A stretch of DNA of 32,202 nucleotides. Source: Streptomyces longispororuber. GTDB taxonomy: Bacteria; Actinomycetota; Actinomycetes; Streptomycetales; Streptomycetaceae. Shown here in pieces: positions 7,387-13,706 of this stretch (the first letter of the stretch is position 1; each line of letters opens with the position of its first letter). The notes beneath the pieces were generated by a model. The model did no database searches. It was not told the origin of the DNA and saw nothing but the letters and a program-made list of their open reading frames with translations. Position numbers and translations under genes: made by a program. The stretch covers positions 1 through 32,202 of the forward strand of contig NZ_JAMOLN010000121.1 of NCBI RefSeq assembly GCF_024448165.1, in the 5' to 3' direction.

Positions 7387-8727
7387 TCAGCCGAGCCCGG
7401 GGACCACGAACGCCAGCCACACCAGGGCGGGTGCCACGACCACCACCCCCGCCCCGTAGACCATCAACTGGCGGAAGAAGCGCTCCCGGTCCGCGTCCTG
7501 CGCGTGCTCCGCGTTCGCCAGGACCAGCGCGCCGTTCGTGGAGAACGGGCTCACGTCGACCACCGTCGCGGAGACCGCCAGCGCCGCCACCATGCCCACC
7601 GCGCCGACCTCGCCCGCCGCGAGGAACGGCACGGCGAGCGGGATGAGCGCGCCCATGATGCCGACGGACGAGGCGAACGCCGAGACGATCGCGCCGATGT
7701 AGCACAGGAGCAGCGCGGCCAGCAGCGGGACGCCGATGTCGCTCACGGCCTCGCCCGCCCACTTGATGGTGCCCATCTCGTCGAGGACGCCGACGTAGGT
7801 GAGGACGCCGCAGATCAGGAACACCGTGGACCAGGAGATCTCCGCGACGGCCGTCCTGCTGGTGGCGGGCCAGACGATGCTCAGCACCACCGCGATCGTG
7901 ATCGCCGTCAGGCCCACGTCGAGGTCGAACAGGAGGGCACCGGCGACCAGGGCGACCAGGCCGGTGAGCGTCGCGGCGATCGGCACGTCGAGGCGCGGGG
8001 CGGGGCCGGGAGCCGGGACGCCGGAGCCCGCTGCCGCCGGTTCCGCCGGTCCCTCCGCTTCCTCGGGCGCATCGGCGGAGCCGCCGCCGACGGTCGCCGC
8101 CACGGGCTGTGCGGCCCGGGCCGGAACGCGGCCGCGGCGCATCAGGACCGCGTAGACGATGCCCGCGATGACGGTGTTCACGACGAGGCTCGCCAGGAAG
8201 AGCATGCCCTCGTTGCCCGGCAGGTGTTCGCGGTCGACGATGCTGTTCACCGTGGAGCCGTACACGCTCGTCGGCGAGAAGCCGCCGGCCTGGGCGCCGT
8301 GCACCACCATGATGCCCATCAGGAGCGGACTGATCCCGTACTGGGCGGCGAACCCGAGCGCGAGCGGTGCCACGATGGCGACCGCGCCGGGGCTGACCGC
8401 GCCGATCGCGGTGAGCGCGGCCGTGACGGCGAACATCACCCACGGGATGAGTCCGACCCGGCCGCCCACCAGCCGGACCGAGGCGTGCACCAGCCACTCG
8501 GTCGTGCCGTTGGCGCGGGCGATGGCGAACAGGTACGTGACCCCGGCGAGGACCACGAACAGGTCCCCGGGGAATCCGGCGAACACGGCGTCGGCGTCGA
8601 GATCGGCGGCGAGCCCGCCGACGGCGAAGGCCGCGGCGAACGCCAGGGCGCCCATGTTGACGGAGCGGGTGGTGGCGATCACGAAGATCACCGCGAGAAC
8701 GAGGATCGACAACAGCTCTGCGGACAC
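7387..8727 (-). CDS. SLC13/MatC-like dicarboxylate carrier permease
   Basis: 446 residues from GTG 8727, chosen because GGAG lies 6 nt upstream; the longer ATG 8775 start would run into repeated promoter boxes. The N-terminal segment ILVLAVIFVIATTRSVNMGALAFAAAF fits the MatC dicarboxylate-carrier N-terminal domain, followed by about ten further hydrophobic segments. The two halves are separated by a Pro/Ala/Glu-rich cytoplasmic loop at about residues 215-250. GGFSPTSVYGSTVNSIV and VSPFSTNGALVLANA are symmetric Ser/Thr/Asn-rich re-entrant motifs typical of ion-transporter-superfamily carriers. Likely role: uptake of malonate, succinate or a similar dicarboxylate. No malonate genes lie next to it. 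Confidence 0.85.
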   Translation of the reverse strand: MSAELLSILVLAVIFVIATTRSVNMGALAFAAAFAVGGLAADLDADAVFAGFPGDLFVVLAGVTYLFAIARANGTTEWLVHASVRLVGGRVGLIPWVMFAVTAALTAIGAVSPGAVAIVAPLALGFAAQYGISPLLMGIMVVHGAQAGGFSPTSVYGSTVNSIVDREHLPGNEGMLFLASLVVNTVIAGIVYAVLMRRGRVPARAAQPVAATVGGGSADAPEEAEGPAEPAAAGSGVPAPGPAPRLDVPIAATLTGLVALVAGALLFDLDVGLTAITIAVVLSIVWPATSRTAVAEISWSTVFLICGVLTYVGVLDEMGTIKWAGEAVSDIGVPLLAALLLCYIGAIVSAFASSVGIMGALIPLAVPFLAAGEVGAVGMVAALAVSATVVDVSPFSTNGALVLANAEHAQDADRERFFRQLMVYGAGVVVVAPALVWLAFVVPGLG

Positions 8728-8752
8728 GGGCGACTCCAGGAGGGAACGGGTC

Positions 8753-8796
8753 AATTGGCCGAGTGGCTCAGCCAATTGGGAGTGGCCCGGCCAATT
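8753..8796. promoter_or_regulatory. Triple CCAATT box array upstream of the matC-like gene
   Basis: AATTGGC (8753-8759) and GCCAATT (8771-8777) form an inverted repeat with an 11-nt gap. A further GCCAATT follows at 8790-8796. Centres are 18-19 bp apart. The surrounding gagtggc sequence is also repeated after the first two boxes. It lies 26-69 bp upstream of the permease start and 79-122 bp upstream of the divergent gene at 8875, so it could serve either. No regulator gene is adjacent on this side. Confidence 0.5.
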
Positions 8797-8874
8797 TCCC
8801 CGGGTCCGGTCACCCTGTCAATGACTTGCACACGGGCATCTCGCGCCACGGGCGCAGCATGGGAGGATCGCCCG

Positions 8875-9261
8875 ATGATGATCGAGTACGTGCGTTTCCA
8901 GTCGCTTGCGCCCGATGAACACGGCCGTTTCAAGGGGGTGTTCGGACTCGTCAACAACCTGGGCCGGGCCGGTGCGCTCACCGCGGAGCAGGAGGAGTTC
9001 CGGCGGGTGAACAACGCCTGGTACGACGCCGCGTACACCGATCCGTCCACGGTCGACGCCACCGTGTACGACCCGGCGGTCAACCCCGGCGCCGCCGCCT
9101 GGTTCAAGCCCACCGCCACGCATCTCTTCGAGCGGCTCGACGGTTACCTGGAGATCCTCGAGGCGCACGGCGTCGCCGTGCGCCAGGTCAGGTCCGTGGA
9201 CCCGGGCCGCGTGGTCTACGAGGACGACGTGCAGATCGTCGTCGTGCCCCACGTCGGCTGA
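8875..9261 (+). CDS. Conserved protein of unknown function
   Basis: 128 residues from ATG 8875 (GGGAGGA 7 nt upstream; ATG 8878 is also possible). No signal peptide or membrane segment. It starts MMIEYVRFQSLAPDEHGRFKGVFGLVNNLGRAG and has a conserved-looking middle (NNAWYDAAYTDPS). The C-terminus alternates hydrophobic and charged residues (YEDDVQIVVVPHVG), suggesting a compact alpha/beta cytoplasmic protein. I do not recognise the family. It is divergent from the dicarboxylate permease and convergent with the TetR gene; the two stop codons sit inside one hairpin. No function assigned. Confidence 0.8.
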   Translation: MMIEYVRFQSLAPDEHGRFKGVFGLVNNLGRAGALTAEQEEFRRVNNAWYDAAYTDPSTVDATVYDPAVNPGAAAWFKPTATHLFERLDGYLEILEAHGVAVRQVRSVDPGRVVYEDDVQIVVVPHVG

Positions 9262-9277
9262 CCGGCCCGCCGGTCAG
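9258..9277. terminator. Bidirectional hairpin spanning both convergent stop codons
   Basis: CTGACCGG (9258-9265) and CCGGTCAG (9270-9277) form a perfect 8-bp stem with a CCCG loop. The TGA of the plus-strand gene and the TGA of the minus-strand tetR are both inside the stem. Confidence 0.5.
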
Positions 9278-9894
9278 ACCCGCGCCGAGTCGCGCAGCAG
9301 CGCCAGGGTGGTGTCCAGCGCGGCCTCCAGGTGGGAGATCCGGCCGGTCGACATGAGGATGACCACGCCGCCCTGCACGGCGGCGATCAGCGCCGCCGCG
9401 GTGCGGTCCGCGTCCAGTGCCGGGTCGATCTCGCCGCGCCGCTGCATGGTCTCGACGCCGGTCCGCAGGGCCGCCTGCCAGCGGTCGAGCAGCCGGGCGG
9501 TGAGCTCCTGGGCAGCGGGCGTGGCACGGCCCAGTTCGGTGATCAGGACGCCCAGCGGGCAGTGGACGCCCTGCTGTTCGTAGCGCCGCACCACGACGTC
9601 CCGCCACTTCTGCCAGTCCGCCCATCCGTCGAGCCGGCCCAGGTGCGGCTGCTGGTCCGCCAGGACCTGGTCGGCCTCGGCGGCGGCGACGGCCAGGATC
9701 AGCTCCTCCTTGCCGCCGGGGAAGTAGTGGAAGATCTGGCTCTTGCTCGTCGACGTACGGGCCCGGACGTCGTCCAGCGTGGTCCCGGCCGCGCCCCGCT
9801 CCCGGATCTCGGCGGCGGCCCCGTCGATGATGCGGCGCCGCGTCTGCGCCCCCTTGGCGGTGAGCCTGGGCCCGGCCGGTCCGGCTGGTGACAT
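9274..9894 (-). CDS. TetR/AcrR family transcriptional regulator
   Basis: 206 residues. The N-terminal HTH spans about residues 18-68 (RRIIDGAAAEIRERGAAG then TLDDVRARTSTSKSQIFHYF), ending in the diagnostic FHYFPGGKEEL. The C-terminal part (HCPLGVLITELG...RWQAALRTGVETMQRRGEID) resembles the TetR_C group with a CPLG motif near residue 110, common in regulators of efflux or short-chain oxidoreductase genes. GGAGAGGA lies upstream of ATG 9894. An inverted repeat about 37 bp upstream is a likely autoregulatory operator. The direct target gene is not obvious. Confidence 0.9.
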   Translation of the reverse strand: MSPAGPAGPRLTAKGAQTRRRIIDGAAAEIRERGAAGTTLDDVRARTSTSKSQIFHYFPGGKEELILAVAAAEADQVLADQQPHLGRLDGWADWQKWRDVVVRRYEQQGVHCPLGVLITELGRATPAAQELTARLLDRWQAALRTGVETMQRRGEIDPALDADRTAAALIAAVQGGVVILMSTGRISHLEAALDTTLALLRDSARV

Positions 9895-9930
9895 GTGAGG
9901 TCCTCTCCGTGGACGCCTGGCGCTGCGTAA

Positions 9931-9958
9931 ACCGATCATTCTTCGCACACTGGTCGGT
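9931..9958. promoter_or_regulatory. TetR-type operator candidate
   Basis: ACCGATCA (9931-9938) and TGGTCGGT (9951-9958) form an inverted repeat (7 of 8 bp) with a 12-nt spacer, between the tetR start (9894) and the DUF5709 gene (10064). Position and size fit an autoregulatory TetR site. Confidence 0.5.
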
Positions 9959-10063
9959 AGAGAAGGTGCCACACGGAAAATTCTCCGGCCGGGGGGCCGG
10001 GACGTGTGAGTGGGCGCAGGCTGGATACGTGACGGGCGCGGCAGTGAGTCGAGGTGACACCGA

Positions 10064-10579
10064 ATGACCGAACGGAGTGACGAGGCGGCCATGGGTGACG
10101 AGGTCTACCAGCCCGGCGACCCGGACGCACATGAGGACGAGGGCATCCTCGACGTCGAGGACACCCTCAACGACCGGGGCGTCGACCCCTACGACGAGGG
10201 GTGGTCGCCGCCGGAGCGCCCGCTGGGCGTCGAGCACACGGGCGTCACGGCGGCGGAGCGGATGGCGGGGGAGACCCTCGACGAGCGGCTGTCGGAGGAA
10301 CGCCCCGACTCCGTCCTCGAGGAACTGGAGGCCCTGGAGTCCGACGACGGCGACGGGGACGACGGCATCGGCGACTGGCGCGACGGCGACGGCGAACCCC
10401 TCGACGACGAGGTGGGGGCCCGGCGGGCGGGCCGGCTGCTGGCCCCGGACGAGGGCGCCCACGAGGACGCCGAGAAGGACATGCTCGCCGAGGACGTCGG
10501 CCTCGACGGGGGCGCGGCGTCGGCCGAGGAGGCCGCCGTGCACGTGGTGGACGAGGAGGACCCCGGCTTCACGGGGTGA
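10064..10579 (+). CDS. DUF5709 domain-containing protein
   Basis: 171 residues, extremely acidic (many Asp/Glu), soluble, with no signal or membrane segment. The motifs DEGWSPPERPLGVE, TAAERMAGETLDERL, DGEPLDDEVGARRAGRLLAPDEGAHED and GGAASAEEAAVHVV are hallmarks of the actinobacterial DUF5709 family. ATG 10064 has GAGGTG 7 nt upstream; an in-frame ATG at 10091 lacks one. Function unknown; the composition suggests an intrinsically disordered protein. Divergent from tetR. Confidence 0.88.
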   Translation: MTERSDEAAMGDEVYQPGDPDAHEDEGILDVEDTLNDRGVDPYDEGWSPPERPLGVEHTGVTAAERMAGETLDERLSEERPDSVLEELEALESDDGDGDDGIGDWRDGDGEPLDDEVGARRAGRLLAPDEGAHEDAEKDMLAEDVGLDGGAASAEEAAVHVVDEEDPGFTG

Positions 10580-10588
10580 CGGGCGGCG

Positions 10589-10759
10589 TCAGTGCCCCAT
10601 CGCGGTGGCCGTCAGCATCAGAGCGACCGCGACGAAGGCCGTGACCAGAGCGATCACCGGCGGGCCGAGCGCGACGTCGTCCGTCGCCATCCGGCGCGCC
10701 GTGACGCCTATGCAGACCACACTGAGCCCGCCCAGAGCCATCGCGACGTAGATGAGCAC
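10589..10759 (-). CDS. Small two-TM membrane protein
   Basis: 56 residues from GTG 10759, chosen because GGAGGA lies 6 nt upstream. An ATG at 10810 would add a 17-residue hydrophilic leader but has no comparable site. Two hydrophobic helices (VLIYVAMALGGLSVVCIGV and PPVIALVTAFVAVALMLTATA) flank a short loop ARRMATDDVALG. Function unknown. Convergent with the DUF5709 gene (9-bp gap) and downstream of the SDR at 11655 on the same strand. Confidence 0.65.
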   Translation of the reverse strand: MLIYVAMALGGLSVVCIGVTARRMATDDVALGPPVIALVTAFVAVALMLTATAMGH

Positions 10760-10848
10760 GACACGTCCTCCGTATTCCGACTCCGGCGCGTCCGGGAGTT
10801 CCGGGCCCATCGTCGCGTGGCGGGCGGCCGGGCGCACCCGGGGACGGA

Positions 10849-11655
10849 TCAGACCGCGGTCAGCCCGCCGTCGACGGTGAGCGTGGCGCCGTGGATGTGG
10901 GTCGCGTCGTCACCGGCGAGGAAGGCCACGGCGGCGGCGACCTCCTCGGCCCGGCCCGCCCGGCCCGCGGGCGTCCGGTCCAGGACGGGCTGGATGTGAT
11001 CCATCAGCAGCACCGTCTTGTCCGTCACCGTCGGCCCCGGCGCCACGGTGTTGACGCGGACGCCCCGCGGACCGTACTCGGCCGCCCAGGACGCCGTGAG
11101 CGAGTGCACGGTCGCCTTCGTCGCGCTGTACAGGGCGGAGTGTGCGGCGCCGCGCAGACCGTTGACCGAGCCCAGGTTCACGATGGCGCCGCCGCCCCGC
11201 GCCGCCATCCCCGGCGCGACGAGGCCGGTCAGCAGGAAGGCCGCCTTCACGTTCACCGCCAGCGCGCCGTCGATGAGCTCCTCCGCGACGTCGGCGGTGG
11301 GGCTCGGCGTGATCAGCATCGCCGCGTTGTTGACCAGGATGTCCACCGGGCCCGCCGCCTCGGCGAGCGCCCGGACGCCGGCGCCGTCCGCGAGGTCGGC
11401 GCGGACGAACCGGGCCCGGCCGCCCGCCGCCGCGATGGCGTCGACGACGTCCCGGCCGCGCTCCGCGCTGCGCCCGCTGACGATCACCATCGCCCCGCGT
11501 GCGGCGAGGGTCCGGGCGATGGCGGCGCCGATGCCGTCCGTCGACCCGGTGACCAGGGCCGTGCGGCCCGCGAGAGGGGTTCCCGTACGCGTGTCCGTGT
11601 GCGCGTCGATGTCGGTGTCCGTACGCGTGTGCATGTGCGTGCCCGTGCTGTCCAT
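10849..11655 (-). CDS. SDR family oxidoreductase with low-complexity N-terminal extension
   Basis: 268 residues. Core motifs: TGSTDGIG cofactor loop, NNAA, catalytic Ser in NLGSVNG, and Tyr/Lys in ALYSATKATV; the C-terminus HIHGATLTVDGG is that of classical SDRs. GGAG lies 8 nt before ATG 11655. The first ~29 residues (HMHTRTDTDIDAHTDTRTG) are a Thr/Asp/His/Arg repeat produced by a degenerate cgtgt/gcgtgt DNA repeat (about 11575-11650). They precede the normal SDR start LAGRTALVTG. Divergent from, and homologous to, the SDR at 11764. Substrate unknown. Confidence 0.88.
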   Translation of the reverse strand: MDSTGTHMHTRTDTDIDAHTDTRTGTPLAGRTALVTGSTDGIGAAIARTLAARGAMVIVSGRSAERGRDVVDAIAAAGGRARFVRADLADGAGVRALAEAAGPVDILVNNAAMLITPSPTADVAEELIDGALAVNVKAAFLLTGLVAPGMAARGGGAIVNLGSVNGLRGAAHSALYSATKATVHSLTASWAAEYGPRGVRVNTVAPGPTVTDKTVLLMDHIQPVLDRTPAGRAGRAEEVAAAVAFLAGDDATHIHGATLTVDGGLTAV

Positions 11656-11694
11656 GTGCTGCTCCGTCGTTCGTGGGAGACCGTGGAGGCAAAG

Positions 11695-11736
11695 GTCGCA
11701 CCGACAAAATGGACCGGCAAGTCCAGAAAGTGCGAC
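11695..11736. promoter_or_regulatory. Nested dyad operator between divergent SDR genes
   Basis: The outer arms GTCGCAC (11695-11701) / GTGCGAC (11730-11736) enclose the inner arms TGGAC (11710-11714) / GTCCA (11721-11725). The element sits in the 108-bp gap between the two start codons. The inner TGGACcggcaaGTCCA looks like a HTH-dimer site. No regulator gene is adjacent. Confidence 0.5.
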
Positions 11737-11763
11737 GCCCCGCCACGACCGAAGAGGTTGTCC

Positions 11764-12558
11764 ATGCTGATCGATCTGAAGGGCCGCACGGCACTCGTCA
11801 CCGGATCCACCCAGGGCATCGGGGCGGCGATCGTCACCGGCCTCGCCCGGGCGGGAGCACGGGTCGGCGTGAACGGACGCTCCGCGGAGCGGGTGGAACG
11901 GAGCATCGCGCGCCTGACCGCCGAGACGCCCGGCGCCGACCTCGTCCCGGTCGTCGCGGACGTCGCCACCGAGGACGGTGCGCGGCAGGCCGGCGAGGCC
12001 CTCCCCGAGGTCGACCTCCTCGTCAACAACCTCGGCGTCTTCGGCTCCGCCGAACCCCTGGAGATCAGCGACGCCGAGTGGCGGCGCTACTTCGAGGTCA
12101 ACGTCCTCGCCGGGGTCCGGCTGACCCGCAGGTACCTGCCCGGCATGATGGAACGCGGCTGGGGACGCGTGCAGTTCATCGCCAGCGACTCGGCGATCGT
12201 CGTACCGGCCGAGATGATCCACTACGGCATGTCGAAGACGGCCCTGCTGTCCGTCAGCCGCGGATTCGCCAAGCGCGCCGCGGGCACCGGCGTCACCGTG
12301 AACTCGGTCCTGGCGGGCCCCACGCACACCGGCGGCGTCGAGGACTTCGTGTACGAACTCGTCGACCGGGACCTGCCGTGGGACGAGGCACAGCGCGCCT
12401 TCATGCGCGAGTACCGCCCGCAGTCCCTGCTGCAACGCCTCATCGAACCCGAGGAGATCGCCAACATGGTGGTCTACCTCGGGTCGGACCAGGCGTCGGC
12501 GACGACCGGGGGCGCACTGCGCGTCGATGGCGGATACGTGGATTCGATCCTGCCGTGA
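11764..12558 (+). CDS. SDR family oxidoreductase
   Basis: 264 residues from ATG 11764 with GAAGAGG upstream. Motifs: GRTALVTGSTQGIGAAI (residues 7-23), NNLG, catalytic Ser in FIASDSA, HYGMSKTAL (Tyr/Lys), and a C-terminal YLGSDQASATTGGALRVDGGY. A longer loop after the active site (GGVEDFVYELVDRDLPWDEAQ) is characteristic of an SDR subgroup often labelled 3-oxoacyl-ACP-reductase-like. The first 40 residues closely match the divergent SDR (both GRTALVTGST.GIGAAI...GRSAER), suggesting an inverted duplication. Substrate unknown. Confidence 0.9.
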   Translation: MLIDLKGRTALVTGSTQGIGAAIVTGLARAGARVGVNGRSAERVERSIARLTAETPGADLVPVVADVATEDGARQAGEALPEVDLLVNNLGVFGSAEPLEISDAEWRRYFEVNVLAGVRLTRRYLPGMMERGWGRVQFIASDSAIVVPAEMIHYGMSKTALLSVSRGFAKRAAGTGVTVNSVLAGPTHTGGVEDFVYELVDRDLPWDEAQRAFMREYRPQSLLQRLIEPEEIANMVVYLGSDQASATTGGALRVDGGYVDSILP

Positions 12559-12595
12559 GCGGTGCCACGGGCGGACCGGGGGTACAACGGACGGC

Positions 12596-12883
12596 ATGGA
12601 CAATCGCACCTGGCTGACGCTCGCAGCCCTGGCCGCGCTCGCCATGCTGGTGGTGACCGGGGTGCTCCTGGTGCGCGTGGTCAAGGCGCGCAGACTGCTG
12701 CTCGACGCGGGCATCCCGCTGCGCAGCAAGGCCCTGTTCTGGGTCGCCGTGCTCTACACGATCTCGCCGGTCGACCTGCTGCCCGACCCCGTCTACCTGG
12801 ACGACATCGGGCTGCTCCTGGTCGCCCTGAAGGTGCTGCACGCGGCGGCGCGGCGCGAAGGGATCGAGCCCGACAAGCCCTAG
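12596..12883 (+). CDS. DUF1232 (YkvA-like) membrane protein
   Basis: 95 residues. An N-terminal TM helix (TWLTLAALAALAMLVVTGVLLV) is followed by the short DUF1232 core RSKALFWVAVLYTISPVDLLPDPVYLDDIGLLLVAL, whose SPVDLLPD..P.LD motif defines the family. The start ATG 12596 has only a weak ACGGACGG upstream. It lies 37 bp downstream of the SDR gene on the same strand and may be co-transcribed. Function unknown. Confidence 0.85.
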   Translation: MDNRTWLTLAALAALAMLVVTGVLLVRVVKARRLLLDAGIPLRSKALFWVAVLYTISPVDLLPDPVYLDDIGLLLVALKVLHAAARREGIEPDKP

Positions 12884-12892
12884 CCCGGGCCG

Positions 12893-13570
12893 CTAGCCCC
12901 GGCTGAAGGGGAGCTTCGCGGTGAGCCAGGTGACGAGGGCTCCGGGGTTGCGGCTCTGGGTCCACAGGCGGCCCGGGCCGGTGAACTCGAAGACGAGGCC
13001 CTCGCCGGACTTCAGCGTCTGCATCAGCCCGCGCGTCACCTTGCGCGTCGTGTACGTGACGTCGTCGCCGAACGCGACCAGGTGGCCCGAGTCCAGGACG
13101 AACCGCTCGTCCGGCTTCAACTCGACCTCGTCCAGGGCCCCGTAGCACGCGGCGACCACCTGGCCCCGGCCCTCGGCGCGGACCAGGAAGCCGCCCTCGC
13201 CGCCGGCCAGGTTCTTGAACCCGCCCCACTTCGTCTCCAGCTCGACGCCGTCCGACGAGCAGAGCCACGCGCCGCGCGCCAGGTTCACGGCGCCGTCGAC
13301 CGGGACGGCCGTCACGTCGCCGGGCAGCTGCGCGGCGAGGTCCACCCAGCCGCCGTCGGCGTCCGCCGTGAACCGGGTGACGAACAGCGACTCGCCCCCC
13401 ATCACGCTGCGCTTGAGCCCCTTCATCAGCCCGCCCTCGGCCTTCGCCTCCACGGCGATGCCGCCGGACGTCGCCATCATGGCCCCGGACTCGGCCCGGA
13501 CGGTCTCCCCGGCGGTCAGGTGCACCCGGGCCACCGCGAACGAGGGATTGTGTCGTACGTCGATCTCCAT
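12893..13570 (-). CDS. TIGR00266/AIM24 family protein
   Basis: 225 residues. The family's beta-roll repeats are visible: VRHNPSFAVARVHLTAGETVRAESGAMM near the N-terminus, then GGIAVEAKAEGGLMKGLKRSVMGGESLFVTRF, LDSGHLVAFGDDVTY and LKSGEGLVFEFTGPGRLWTQSRN. CGGAGG precedes ATG 13570. The family is related to mitochondrial AIM24; the biochemical role is unknown. It sits downstream of the GH25 gene on the same strand, separated by 136 bp containing a 9-bp tandem repeat. Confidence 0.92.
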   Translation of the reverse strand: MEIDVRHNPSFAVARVHLTAGETVRAESGAMMATSGGIAVEAKAEGGLMKGLKRSVMGGESLFVTRFTADADGGWVDLAAQLPGDVTAVPVDGAVNLARGAWLCSSDGVELETKWGGFKNLAGGEGGFLVRAEGRGQVVAACYGALDEVELKPDERFVLDSGHLVAFGDDVTYTTRKVTRGLMQTLKSGEGLVFEFTGPGRLWTQSRNPGALVTWLTAKLPFSRG

Positions 13571-13652
13571 GCCTCCGAGGCTACGAAGCGCCGGCCGTGC
13601 GCCGCCTCGGCCGAAAGTCGCGAGCCCGTCGACCATCGGCTGTTCCGGGCGC

Positions 13653-13702
13653 ACCGGACGGACCGGACGGACCGGACGGACCGGACGGGCGAGCGGTCCG
13701 GT
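13653..13702. repeat. Four 9-bp tandem repeats with a complementary distal arm
   Basis: accggacgg is repeated four times without a mismatch (13653-13688). It is followed by gtccggt (13696-13702), which can pair with the accggac of any copy. The nearest pairing (13680-13686 with 13696-13702) gives a 7-bp stem and 9-nt loop just past the stop of the GH25 gene on the minus strand, so it can act as that gene's terminator with slippable register. Confidence 0.6.
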
Positions 13703-13706
13703 GCCG

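Noticed and set aside
5606..8497. 963-codon minus-strand frame
   Set aside because: Low-complexity Arg/Gly/Ala translation that covers parts of three recognised genes in other frames.
5539..9261. Very long plus-strand frame running through the MFS, the Kre9-like gene and the permease
   Set aside because: Only its last 128 codons (8875-9261) form a plausible protein with a ribosome binding site; the rest is shadow coding.
13653..13688. Short tandem repeats as a CRISPR array
   Set aside because: 9-bp units directly abutting with no spacers and no cas genes.
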